Shown: one piece after another, positions 27,401 to 37,614 of the stretch
Layout of the letters: every line of letters starts with the position of its first letter
How positions within the stretch are numbered: the first letter of the stretch is position 1
NCBI RefSeq assembly: GCF_008831285.2
Contig: NC_045138.2
Location: 19,131,934-19,195,933, forward strand
DNA length: 64,000 nt
Reading direction: 5' to 3'
Source: Nymphaea colorata
Taxonomy: Eukaryota; Streptophyta; Magnoliopsida; Nymphaeales; Nymphaeaceae
The notes under the pieces: generated by a model
The model's database searches: none
Seen by the model: the letters and a program-made list of their open reading frames with translations, nothing else
What the model was told of the DNA's origin: nothing
Translations under genes and position numbers: made by a program

Positions 27401-28930
27401 GAACTTCCACATGCATTCAAACATGGAATATTTACATGTAACCACTATTCAAAATTTGGTTGCTGATAGCCAAAATCTTCATGTTACATACACAAGGATC
27501 TGGCAGTTCTATAGTATTCTCAAATCATCTTCATTACACGGGAAATACACATATACTGAGGTGGACAATGTGTTTGTTTCACGTAATAACAATTTTTTAC
27601 TTCCAGCCAATAACAATTTGAGGTAGCCAACTGAGGAATATCTAATGATGTATATCTTATTGAGAATTTTCGGTTCTCATTGATCCATGTCTGGTAGCTA
27701 TTTTTCTTATCTAATTTCTGTGATGGTGCACTCTGAAAGTTAAACGGGAATGAATGTCTGAAATAACCGACTTATCATACAATCGGCTAGTATAACTTTT
27801 TAATATTACAAAATTCAAACAGTATACATCTAGTAAGCAGACCAAAACCAAAAATAAAGACTATAAATCTTGCTTGAATTCATATAATCGGCAATGCCAG
27901 AAAAGGGATTCAAGTGATTCAAAAAAAAAAAACAACTTCCTATCCAATGAACTAGATTTCTAAATTTAGAAACTTCATAACACTTACATCTTTCAATGTA
28001 GCTAATATCTCCTTCAGAGCTGATTGTGCAACAGCATCATGTGAAATCAGCTTTTGCAAGCACGACAGCCCAATTACGCTTAGCTTGACAGTCTTGACCT
28101 CACATGCCATAAGAAAGATTCTCAGTACGTCCTCGTTCTGTGCAATATCACTAGGCTTCGACAACGTACGAAGCTGCAGACAGGAAGAAATATACTGCAT
28201 TCTTAAATTAATGTAGCTCATACATCACCACTGTTACTGCAAAATGCAAGAAATATACTCCATTCTCAAATTAATGAAGGTCGCACATATTCATTCTTAG
28301 TCAGCTAGAGAGAAAATTAAGCAACCGTAACAAGAAATCTCTCACTTAGTCTTTCCAGACACTCTTTTCAAAACGTAAAGTAACGCAAAGATCCCAATAA
28401 AAAAGAAAAAAACAAAACAGAACAAAACAAAAGATCAACCCTAGACTAAACACCTATACATCCTTGACGGGTTCGCTACAGAAATTCCAAGTTCAGCTCC
28501 AGAATTTTGGATATCTGAATAAAATTTTTCAACAATAATGACCAATTCACTCGTGGATCCCTAAATCAATCAACTCCCCTACTTCTCGCAGATAACAAGA
28601 TCAAAATTTATCTCGGACCATCCCGATCAACACCGATAAAGACAACTAACTCCAAAAGCTCCCTGACGCAAGTGAAAACCCACAAGCTGAATCTTCAATC
28701 CCATCATACCTCTTTGCATGAACTAGCATAACAATGACAGAAGCAATACAAGAGTTGCCGAATCAACAGCCAATTGACGAACAAACGGAAGAAAAAGTAT
28801 GCCGCAGGAGATAGACGATACTAGCCTTCAAAATGGCGTGCTCAGCGGCATCCTTCACAGCCGGATGCCTTCGGCGGGCTTCCGCGGAAAGAGCGCGCAG
28901 GTCAGATTCAAGAACTGCCATGAACGCCAT
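139..28930 (-). CDS. MON2: MON2 homolog (Arf-GEF-like scaffold, ARM/HEAT repeats), 39 exons, 3' end outside window
   Basis: MON2 is a large relative of the Golgi Arf guanine-nucleotide exchange factors that lacks the catalytic Sec7 domain. In yeast it acts at late Golgi and endosome membranes with Dop1 and Neo1. Here the start codon is at 28928-28930 (protein begins MAFMAVLESDLRALSAEARR, the DCB-type N-terminus of plant MON2), and 39 exons join in phase to give 1,514 codons. The N-terminal third (about residues 1-420) matches the DCB and HUS regions and the rest the MON2 C-terminal helical-repeat region. I know plant homologues as roughly 1,600 residues, so about 100-150 residues lie beyond the left edge. 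The last visible exon ends at a GT donor (138-137), so the reading-through stop at about 106 is intronic. Coding sequence fills only about 16% of the locus. Exon coordinates are in the block entries. Identification rests on remembered family sequence and is very likely right. Confidence 0.95.
464..2923. other. MON2 intron 38: no gene; contains a perfect hairpin
   Basis: This 2.46-kb intron has no coding signal I can support; the short open frames in it show no conserved motif. The stretch at about 1040-1145 looks MITE-like, with a perfect 12-bp inverted repeat at 1093-1104 and 1109-1120 around a 4-base loop. Confidence 0.6.
1093..1120. repeat. Perfect 12-bp inverted repeat (hairpin)
   Basis: The arm AAAACCTGGTTT (1093-1104) is followed by a 4-base loop and its exact reverse complement AAACCAGGTTTT (1109-1120). 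It lies between two CCAAAC/TTTGGC-type sequences at about 1051 and 1131, as expected for the middle of a small non-autonomous DNA transposon. Confidence 0.75.
2924..7908 (-). other. MON2: MON2 exons 29-38
   Basis: Exons: 7850-7908, 6324-6472, 6000-6193, 5432-5560, 4612-4697, 4395-4510, 4170-4282, 3795-3918, 3584-3705, 2924-3408. They encode about residues 880-1405. Exon 38 is the longest (485 nt): it starts DISPIQRTILEMLPLLKPGP and contains a polar, Ser-rich, probably disordered linker of about 80 residues before the helical motif KFAEKLLPVLVGLFLHAPKA. Intron 29 (6473-7849) and intron 32 (4698-5431) carry repeat-like DNA. Confidence 0.93.
4738..5403. mobile_element. MITE-like repeat in MON2 intron 32 (tentative)
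   Basis: The segment begins near TTGGATGACA (4738) and ends near its inverse TGTCATCCAA (5387-5396), and further GTCATCCAAACAA copies occur at about 5232 and 5280. The terminal inverted match and repeated sub-terminal motif suggest a non-autonomous DNA transposon. No target-site duplication was identified, so the exact ends are uncertain. Confidence 0.4.
8654..11761 (-). other. MON2: MON2 exons 19-28
   Basis: Exons: 11677-11761, 11491-11556, 11346-11405, 10867-10953, 10556-10784, 9465-9508, 9257-9388, 9034-9165, 8810-8862, 8654-8702. They encode about residues 568-880, including ALRTLFNIAHRLHNVLGPSW, SFEWAIISPLKVLYSSTQ and NIALDALDQSVCAVLGSDQF. Intron 18 (11762-13346) and intron 23 (9509-10555) are long and show nothing else recognisable. 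Confidence 0.92.
13347..17984 (-). other. MON2: MON2 exons 13-18
   Basis: Exons: 17915-17984, 16448-16511, 13882-14030, 13666-13793, 13531-13588, 13347-13444. They encode NPKNTNVVEGMVRALARVVS and onward to about residue 568. Intron 12 (17985-21116, 3.1 kb) contains an LTR-retroelement remnant. Intron 14 (14031-16447, 2.4 kb) contains a tetranucleotide/TG microsatellite block. Confidence 0.92.
15018..15460. repeat. Microsatellite block flanked by CAACTAGT-rich DNA (MON2 intron 14)
   Basis: The core at about 15283-15390 is (GTAT)n, (TG)n, then TATA and (GTAT)n again. Both flanks carry variants of GGTCAACTAGTCC and AGTTGGTCAG (15048-15150 and 15426-15450). Open frames here are low-complexity translations of the repeat and are not genes. 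Confidence 0.75.
18441..18700 (+). mobile_element. Ty1/copia-type LTR in MON2 intron 12 (opposite strand to the gene)
   Basis: The segment starts TGTTG and ends CAACA, the inverted ends typical of LTRs, and is about 260 bp. It is followed directly by TGGTATCAGA (18701-18710), which fits the initiator-Met-tRNA primer-binding site used by many plant copia elements. It has a pyrimidine-rich second half, like the solo LTR at 25647-25874. No matching 3' LTR was seen. Confidence 0.72.
18701..20700 (+). pseudogene. Decayed internal region of an LTR element (tentative)
   Basis: DNA after the LTR has short gag-like traces: a frame from about 19413 reading MADSHAQDVDKKRETLEEYK before it is broken by stops, and near 20610-20680 a frame reading KECYRCNYGFF that resembles a degenerate CCHC zinc knuckle. 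No protease, integrase or reverse transcriptase was recognised. It is probably a truncated or non-autonomous copy. The right boundary is not defined. Confidence 0.4.
21117..26115 (-). other. MON2: MON2 exons 7-12 (HUS region)
   Basis: Exons: 26060-26115, 24338-24392, 24188-24244, 23967-24068, 21251-21331, 21117-21169. They encode about residues 245-378, including the conserved FRRLVLRSVAHVVRLYSSSL and DLPLWHRILVLEILRGFCVE stretches typical of the HUS region. All joins keep frame. Intron 7 (24393-26059) holds a solo LTR. Intron 10 (21332-23966, 2.6 kb) shows no coding signal. Confidence 0.92.
25647..25874 (+). mobile_element. Solo LTR with 5-bp target-site duplication (MON2 intron 7)
   Basis: The 228-bp segment begins TGTTG and ends CAACA and is flanked on both sides by the same five bases, CGACA (25642-25646 and 25875-25879). 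No internal retroelement sequence adjoins it. This is the structure left by unequal recombination between the two LTRs of an inserted element. Its middle (GAGATTAG..., then a CT-rich tract) resembles the LTR at 18441-18700. Confidence 0.85.
26337..28930 (-). other. MON2: MON2 exons 1-6 (DCB region)
   Basis: Exons: 28826-28930, 27988-28173, 27013-27102, 26867-26940, 26609-26764, 26337-26457. They encode residues 1-244. Exon 2 carries the conserved stretch around SVIGLSCLQKLISHDAV. Intron 1 (28174-28825) begins AAG|GCTAGT, so it uses a GC donor; the phase of exon 2 (starting CTT CGT) leaves no GT alternative that fits. The other donors are GT. Intron 2 contains a 162-bp tandem duplication. Confidence 0.9.
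27199..27525. repeat. 162-bp tandem duplication in MON2 intron 2
   Basis: Two head-to-tail copies with a period of 162 bases (about 27201-27362 and 27363-27524) differ at only a few positions, for example cttag versus ctgag and tagcaaaa versus tagccaaa. The high identity suggests a recent event. The repeat sits in an intron and does not disturb exons 2 or 3. Confidence 0.9.
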
Positions 28931-29338
28931 TCGTGCGCGCCGCCTTAATCTCTTTCACTCCACTTCCTACACGGATCCTAGTCTCTCCGATCGAGAGGGC
29001 GAGAAGATAGTGAGATCAAGACAGGCATCTGCATTTCTGGGACCAACGAGACGCCAGGAATGAAATTGGCGGGGAGAAGCGAAGATGAGCAAGTGACGAC
29101 CCAAGAACGGATGCCGCGCGGATCTGCGTCGCGGAACCTCCTTTTATACGTGAGCTGCCGTTCGTGCCAAGCACCCGTGCCAGGCGTCGAACAGCAAAAA
29201 TAATTTCAACCAAAGGCCATAATTAAACCATAATTTCAGAAAAGCGGGTCATATTTTTGACCTCCGATCCTCCTTCTCGCTTTGCTAACAGCTATCAACG
29301 CCTAGCTATAAGTAAAGTTAATGAAATCAACCGTGTTT
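28931..29338. other. Upstream region of MON2 (5' UTR and promoter, undefined)
   Basis: The GC-richer stretch at about 28900-29170 is the probable first-exon leader and proximal promoter of MON2 on the minus strand. No TATA box was identified with confidence. Plus-strand frames here are shadows of exon 1 and its leader. Confidence 0.5.
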
Positions 29339-29522
29339 TATGAATCTGCCTCAATTTTTAAGGTATGTTCATAGGACAATAACATTAATGTTACTGTCTC
29401 ATGCATTTAACTTACAAATTGATTAAATTCATTGATCATTTTAAAAAGTACTATATGAATTTGCCTACTTTTCAGGGCAGATGCATAGAATAATAACATA
29501 CTGTTATTGTTCCCAAACAACT
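29339..29522. repeat. Diverged direct repeat of about 57 bp
   Basis: TATGAATCTGCCTCA at 29339 and TATGAATTTGCCTAC at 29453 each begin a similar block that ends with ATAACA...TGTTA-type sequence. The second ends TGTTATTGTTCCCAAACAAC, which resembles the end of the MITE at 40857-41066. Confidence 0.55.
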
Positions 29523-30548
29523 CATAAGGAACACAAACTAGAAGGAACACAAACTAGAAGTGAGTTAGTAATTTTGGTGTTTGAAGGCATGTAAGGATTG
29601 TTTTAGAAATCTTTATTGGTCTAATGATGAAGGAACATTGATCCACAAATGGCAAGACCATTGTGTACATTTTCCACTAGACTTCCAGCAATTAACAAGT
29701 GTATCATCTTGCTTCACTTGATCTATGGCTGTATATCTCTTAATCAACTGCATGGGAAAGAGAACAAGCTTTGGCATGAAGAGGATTATGATTATCTTTT
29801 CTCTGAAAAAATAGTACTGGACCCTTCGTTTAGTTTTTGCCAGTTCCCACATGCGCCTTAAGCAAAGGGGTTAATGATAAAGGTCCAGGGCAAATCCCCA
29901 GCGAGATTGCTGCTTGCATCAAGAAAAGAAATTGAATGTGAGTCGAGGTTCTTCATATTCACAAACAAGCCAAGGACCCGAGATATTAATATAATATAAT
30001 ATAATATATGCATAAGCTTGTAGAAAAGACTAAGCCTTGATGGGTGGTCGGGGACCTAGCCCATGAAGGTCACCCCTGATTTGAAATTCAACCTGGAAAG
30101 CCATTAAGACCTGAGCGGCAGAGCTTGACGCCCCAATCCATCTACTTAATGAGCTAATCTACGTCGGATCCTGAGCCTCTAATAGGACTTACATTCAAGT
30201 TCTGGGTAATTTGAAATTAACTATTAAGATTGATAAGTTGTTAGATATATTGTGGTTTTGGATATATATGCTAGATATTTTAATTTGTTGTACATGGGAT
30301 TGACATGGACTGACAAAGATGATGATATATATTGTGGTTTAAGATATATGTTAGATATGTTGCGTTCTAGTATGATGACTATAATTAAATGAATGATTAT
30401 AAATTAAATAAAAATAAGGGAAAACCTCTTCTTCAAAAAAATATATTTTTCTTTGTGATTTTGATCAAACTAAATTTATTTAAATTAAATCAAACAAGTA
30501 CTAGACAAATCATCCGGCTGTGACCCATAAAATCTCAGTCTATTTGTT
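29523..30548. other. Intergenic, nothing recognised
   Basis: AT-rich sequence with short open frames that show no conserved motif. No gene, RNA or complete repeat could be supported. Confidence 0.5.
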
Positions 30549-30960
<412 letters not shown>

Positions 30961-32435
30961 GGATAGCGTTTCTCATGTATATGGTGAACTTGAGATCCTA
31001 GAACCCCAGATACCTGCATTTGATGCAGTTGTTTTGAAGTCATCAACGATTTCTAATATCAGCAAAATCTTGTCATCGTTATATGTGAAGTTTTATAGCC
31101 TTCTTCATGATTAGTGAAGCCAAAAAGCTTGTGTAGATGAGCAAAACCGCCGAAGCATCTAATCAAACAGGATTCCGAGTAGATGAAATAAACGTAACTA
31201 AACAAACTTTATCCCATGTAAATGCATTTCGAAGTACATATTTTATAAAATTATATTTTTGAATTTAAGTATGACTTCATTTTTGCAGTTTTGGTATGTC
31301 TTTTTAGCATTTTGATCATATAATGAAATGCATATTTATTAATACATTTTTTTGATATCTCAAAAGAAAATTGAAAGTTTGTGGACTTATTCTTGTCAAC
31401 ATTTTGCGTAAAAGATATTCTTTTTTTCTATTTACGAACCTAGCTAAAGCAATAATTTTGCAATGTTAATAACAATAAAATAAAAAATATATCTTTTTCC
31501 TTTTCTCCAACATCTAAAAGGTCAAACTAATAGAATACTTAAAATAGTAGAATTAGCACTTTAACCATCCATCATGTTGGATTAGATGACTATGATTAGA
31601 TGAACCGTCTACTTAAAACAAATGAATAATTAAAAGAAAAACAAAGAGAAAAATATGGAAACTAATATCATATGACAAAAATATCTATCACATGTTTTTT
31701 TTTCTAACCGTTTATCACGATGGATTGGATAACATCTGGTTAAATGACTGAGTAACTTTAAAAAGACAGATTCACCATTCAATTTTTCATTATATATATG
31801 TGTGTATAAGAGAGAGAAAGAGAGTGAGTGAGAGAAACTAGGTGACTCAAAAATTAGAGTCACCATTCAAATTTCATTATATATATATATACATATTGCA
31901 TTAATTAGTTTGAGTTCTATATTGCATTAATTAGTTTGAGTTAATTTATAACTTGTGAAGGGTACAGTTTTTGTCGGTTAAGGGGCCGTTTGATGACAAA
32001 CACTCTTGAGTTTTTTTGCAACACACTTTATTCCTATTAGCAAATGCCGACCAGCCAATTAAGGTAAAAGATTGGATCTACGGGCATCCTTGCAGGAATT
32101 TCTGCGGTCGTTATCTTGGAAATGACTGGCCGCGAGTTTCTTGGTCCAGATTTATTTGACCCTAGTCATATCACAACGCCCCCAAGGGTTTTGTATCATT
32201 TTTCTCGTGAGAAATGTGTCCTCTTCTTAATGACATGAAGCTGCTCTGACTTTCCGTCACTTCCAGCTCTACACATTGCAACTACCCTACTTAAGGCAAC
32301 TAAAGCGATGAAAGGGGACGACACGCTTGTGATACCCTGTCCCCATCCATGGCCCTCAAAGATATGTAGGGACATTAAATCCAATAAGTCTCTTTCAGTC
32401 TTTTTTTTCTCTTCCTCTATGATCAATCCAATAAT
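30961..32435. other. Intergenic, nothing recognised
   Basis: AT-rich DNA without a supportable gene. A short ATTGCATTAATTAGTTTGAG direct repeat lies at about 31897 and 31921. The sequence GGGGCCGTTTGATGAC near 31982 looks like a DNA-transposon end, but no partner end was found. Confidence 0.5.
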
Positions 32436-32508
<73 letters not shown>

Positions 32509-32530
32509 GTGTGTGTGTGTGGGGGGGGGG
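32436..32530. repeat. Compound microsatellite (CT)n(TA)n(GT)n with a G tract
   Basis: Sequential CT, TA and GT dinucleotide tracts end in a run of ten Gs (32521-32530). Translations on both strands are low-complexity and not coding. Confidence 0.9.
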
Positions 32531-33538
32531 GCTGAAATTATTAGTGGTAAAAAAAATGTGGTTAAGAACAGTTGATATAAGAGTTTTAACGATGCGACAA
32601 TGGTTCATGATACTTTTAACAATGATCTTTGATACTTGTAACAACGATGCAGATTTGCCAAAAAGACAGTCATTGAATCACATTTTTATTTTATGACGAC
32701 TGTACAAATCGAGTATAAGGTATTTGGTCGACTTGATTACCGGGTTCATGATCATTATGTAAAGTTACTCAAAACACTAGTTGCCATTTGCTTTCCAGAA
32801 AACATGGCAGATTGTAAACTATCAATTCAATTGATTAGACCGTTCATAATCAATTCATATGGTTCTCATATTTACTCCGTCCACATATTTTACAATTTTG
32901 CTAACTATGCTACAAGCTGGTTGGAGAGAGAGAGAGAAAGATTGGCATTGACATGAAACTAATTAGTGACTATATAACACAACGATTGTTTCCTAAAATA
33001 GAATAAACATGTAAGATGTTCCTGCTTGTTTTTCTAGCCAAATCATGCATTTGCCTCACTATTCATCAATGATTTTTTACATTCCATGTGGGAAGCAATG
33101 CTATTAATGCTCGTTCATGCCTACTATTCTACCAAATCTCATAAATGCACTTCGATCATGCAAGATCCAAATTCTTTATTCCTCTTGTTCTTTTAAACAA
33201 CCGTTCATTAATTCCTTCTCTTTCTCTTGCTCCCTCTCTCTCTCATAGTTCTTATCATTTGTTTTGGGATTGCGACGAGGTCCAACAATGTTTCATGCTT
33301 CTTGGCATTCTCTTACTCCAGTGGTTTCTCCATCTTCCATTGTACATGATCTTCTTTTCGAACCGCTGGTCCTTCGCAAGTCTAAGTGCTGGCAATTTCT
33401 TTGGTGTACATGGTCATGTTTCTTCTGGTTGCAGATTTGGTCACTTGCAAAGACGCCTTCTTTCGTGACATATGCTTTGTTTTCCACCATTTTTGCACAC
33501 CTTTTTTGTGGAGATTCTAGCTATCATGAAGGCTCTAT
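32531..33538. other. Intergenic, nothing recognised
   Basis: The sequence lies just before the copia remnant and could include its leader or a decayed LTR, but no TG...CA ends or primer-binding site were found. Overlapping open frames at 33145-33542 lack recognisable motifs. Confidence 0.4.
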
Positions 33539-36500
33539 GTGAAAGATTCTCCAGCTGTCAAGGAGAGATCAATGCAATGGAACACGATTGCGACCGTCGT
33601 CTCTGTGAAGTTAAACAAAGACAATTATTTACTATGGAGAAGTCCACTTGAATCCGTTATGATCTTGCAAAACCTACTGAAGTTTGTCGATGGATCGGCT
33701 GATGCTTTGATAGAAACCATTTTAAGAGACGGCAAAGATGAACCCAATCCTGAGTTTGCTATACTGAGAAAATCAGATCAATTGGTTGTAAGCTGGACTA
33801 AAGTCACTATCTCTAAAGCTGTTCTTGGACAAATCATTAGGGTTTGGTTAGAACAAGAAGCCTGGTTTGCATTAGAAAAATCCTTTTGGCCTCAGTTCCC
33901 ACTCTGAGTCATGTTATTGAAAATACATCTGATGGTCATTAAGAAAGGCAACTCAGATATGGTGTCTTACTTGCAGAAAATTAAACTTTTAGTTAGTTCT
34001 CTTGATGTTATTGGCTACCATATGCCAAATGAAGATTTAGTTCAAATTGTGCTCAATGCACTTCCATAGAATTATGAGAATCTGGTCACCTCTCTAGTCA
34101 TGTTAGCAACAAAGATCCCGCCTTTGCCAAGCTCTACAATCTCCTGTTGAGCCAACAAAACATGTCTCCAAATTATGAAACATGATGTTGCTTGATGTTG
34201 CTGAATTGCCTATAGAAGAAACAAGTTACTATAACAACCTTCAAAGCCATCTGAGGTCGCGAACATGGACGCAATCGAGGATTTTATGAAGGAAGAAGTG
34301 GTGGTGGTTGAAATCAGTATCAATCCAATAACCGTCAACAAACAATCATCCATCTAAGGCATCCACTGAGTGTCAATATTGTGTCCATAAGGGCTACACA
34401 ACTAAGACATGTTGAGATATAATTCCCCTTGCTTTTCAGCCATGACATTGCAAGAATCTGGAGACAAATATTGGTACCCAGATATAGGCAACCAATAATG
34501 TTGTTGCTAGTGACAAACATTTGGAAAACAAGCAAACTTAGTTGGTTCAGAAACTGTAATGGTTGGAAATGGTACGTTCTTACTCATTTCTCATGTTGGG
34601 GATAAGACTTCTCTTATTTTAAAAGATATCCTAAATGTCCTTAAGATTGCACATAATTTGATTTATGTGGGCTGTTTACATCTGACGGTAATTACAGTTT
34701 TGAATTTACTCCATCTAAGTTTGTGATCAAAGACCATAAGACAGGCTCAGTGCTTCTTCAAGGACTGAAAACTAGTGATGGCCTTTACTAGGTTCAAGTA
34801 AGGACTAGAACTGATGGTGAATGTCAAGAAGGTGCCTATGGCTCGACAAATAAAAAAAGTTCAAGGGTCGTATGAGGAATGGCACCGGCGACTTGGGCAT
34901 GCTAATAGGAATATATTGTCTTTGCTTAATTCTCTTAATCATATTTCAATAAATAGTCCTATTCTGAAGAAGGTGTTTGAACCTGTTTAATCTAAATGGC
35001 ACATAAATTGCTCTTCCTTTGTCTTTTTATGTTGTTAGAACTCTAGATCTTCTTCGCATGAATGTTTGGGGATCAGCCACTGTGGTGTCAAAAAGATGGT
35101 TTTAAGTATTTTTTATTGATTGTTGACAATTATTCATGTTTTACTTGGCTATTTCCATTGAAAAGCAAAAGAAAAGTATACCAATGCTTTGTCAATTTCA
35201 AACTTATTGTGGGGAAACAGTTGGGAATCAACATCAAATCAGTTCAAATCAGACAATGATGGGTAATTTTGCAATAAAAAGTTTTGAAAATGAAATGGAA
35301 AGTCAAGGAATTATGCATTGATTTTCATGCCCATATACACCCGAACAGTAGAAAGAAAGAATCAGCATGTCGTTCAAACCAGGTTAAGTATGTCTCATGA
35401 TACTCAACTTCACCATCGATATTGGGTTGAGACATTTTGAACAGCTGTCTATATAATTAACTGGCTGCCCACTCTCAAACTAGACCAGAAATCACATTTT
35501 CAAATGATGTTTAATCAAGTTCCTGATTATGATTTTTTTCAAATTTTTGGATCCAAGTGTCATCCATTATTGATGTTGAGCGATGATACCAAGTTTCAAC
35601 CAAAGACCACTCTTTTGTATTTTTATTGGATATGGGAGTCGACACAAAGGATATATGTGTCAAGACCCCAAATCAAGGCAAGTGATCATTCTCGTCACGT
35701 CATTTTTTATGAGCATTCTAGAGGCTCAGCAACTCTCATGACATATCCTTTCAAGAGGCTGACTTACAGCAATGGATACATCAATTTCATTTTCCTACTA
35801 TTAATGCCTATGATACAGCAGTTCCAACTCTTGCAGGACCAGATCTAATCAAAGAATCAAATCTAAGGACCATAATTATTCCACCACCTAATAATATAGA
35901 GTGGCAAGCTTCATCAAGTGTTGTTCAACCTGAGGCCATCCATACTGAGTCAAAAAATGTTCAAGCGTCACAACTTTCTCAATTTGGGCTTCATAATACT
36001 GCTGATCTAGATCTTCAAGTGTCCACCAAAAGTGAACTACAAAGTCAAGACACCACCACAACTATTTGTCGGCCATCAACTCACTCGTATCAAATGATCA
36101 CGCACTCCAAGACGGGTTCTCTCAAACCAAAAATATTTTCTGCTTAAATGAAAATGGATCCAAAACACGTTCAAGGAGACCAGCACTGCCACTTATTGGA
36201 TTAAAGCTATGCAACAAGAATTGCATGCGCTGCATAAAAATCAAACTTGGATTCTACAACCATGACGGCCAGAGAATAATATCATTGATACTAAATGGAT
36301 AAACAAAATTAAATGAAATGAAAATGGTTCCATTTCTAGGTACAAGGTGCTCGAGTATTTTTACAAGAAGTTGGGTGGATTATTTGGAGACTTAGTCCCA
36401 CTGTTAATCCCACTACCATACGAGTCATCCTCACCACTGTTGTACAACATGCATGGCCACTTCACCAGCTCGATTTTGATAATGCATTTCTAACGGCTTT

Positions 36501-36890
36501 CTCAATGAAGATATTTATATCGCTCAATCAAAATGGTTTGAGGATCCAAAGTTTTAGTCTATGAGTATGCAAAGTAAATAAGGTGGTTTATGAGATAAAG
36601 CAGGCCCCTCGAGCATGGTATCACCGTCTTAGCACATTTCTCAGCACTATTGGATTTCAGGTATCTCAGTCCGATGCATCTCTTTTTTATTGTCAGCAAA
36701 GGATGTGAAAATATATACATATTAGTTTATGATGATGTTATTATCATTGGATCATCTATTGAGCTCATAACTCAAACTCTCGCCAAACTTCGAGCATCCT
36801 TTTCAATCAAAGACTTGAGAGATTTATCATACTTTCTCGACATAGAGGTGACTCGACAACCTAACACTTTGGTCCTTCGGCAATAATCGT
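33539..36890 (+). pseudogene. Degenerate Ty1/copia gag-pol remnant
   Basis: Pieces of a copia polyprotein follow each other in the right order but in shifting frames with many stops. Gag is seen at 33590-34170 (LNKDNYLLWRSPLESV; later YLQKIKLLVSSLDVIGYHMP). A CQYC zinc-knuckle trace is near 34373. The GAG-pre-integrase motif WHRRLGHANRNILSLLNSLN is near 34880. Integrase traces are at 35062-35850 (FLLIVDNYSCFTWLFPLKSK). Reverse transcriptase traces are at 36200-36890 (KNQTWILQP, then LVYDDVIIIGSS, where families usually have YVDD). The order gag-integrase-RT is diagnostic of copia rather than gypsy. RNase H and both LTRs were not seen. It is an old, inactive copy. Confidence 0.9.
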
Positions 36891-37387
36891 ATCTCCAAAA
36901 CATTTTTACGAAAATCTTCCACAAAAATATGCCAATTGCATTAACAAAATATGCCCCAAACAGCCCTCGTGTATTTCGTACATGGAAGAAGGGGAGAGAT
37001 TAATAACTAATATTAGCTGATTGATATATATCTTCCACAAAAACATAACGTTAGGGCGCACAGTTTTTCCGTAGGAAATAGGCAAATGAATTACATTGCA
37101 ATTCCAAATCGTGACCCTTGATTACGTCACTTTGACTTAATTGTGATTGTATAACGGATATGTACATCAAATTTCATGCACCATTTATCATACTTGTTTT
37201 TATCGGTCGTTTATATATTGGGATTCAAATATGAACTTAACAAAAGTTTATAACTTAATCAATACTAATTTTTAAATTTAGAATATGAATCTAACTTTTA
37301 TTTTTCACATTTGAATCCAAATATGACGTTTAACCAAGTTCAAACCATATAATAATATGTTGTTAATAATGGACTCCAATGCTTTGA
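36891..37387. other. Intergenic, nothing recognised
   Basis: AT-rich sequence directly after the reverse-transcriptase fragment. The expected RNase H region and 3' LTR are not detectable. Confidence 0.45.
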
Positions 37388-37614
37388 AGGGTGTAGCATA
37401 GCTCGTTGGACTGCAGGTCAGCGAAACTCTGGTTGTTAGTTTGATTTTTGTAAGTATTACTTTGCAAATGGTGGATGTGCGACATTCTAGTTGACAGATA
37501 TACCATTTCTTGTTTGTGTCTCACAACAGCCATCGACCGTAAGGGCAGGGAAAAAAGAAGAGGGACTTTGGCCTCTTTCTCCCCACAATATATAACAGAC
37601 TGACTTCCCTGCAT
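37388..37614 (+). mobile_element. Possible tRNA-derived SINE or tRNA pseudogene
   Basis: TAGCATAGCTCGTTGG (37394-37409) fits a pol III A box. AGTTTGATTTT (37438-37448), 28 bases further on, fits a B box (GGTTCGANTCC) altered mainly by C-to-T changes. That arrangement is the head of tRNA-derived SINEs. It does not fold as an intact tRNA. The 3' end is a guess, since no clear tail or target-site duplication was found. Confidence 0.4.

Noticed and set aside
37388-37465. Functional tRNA gene
   Set aside because: A- and B-box traces exist, but no complete cloverleaf or acceptor stem can be paired; a SINE or tRNA pseudogene fits better.
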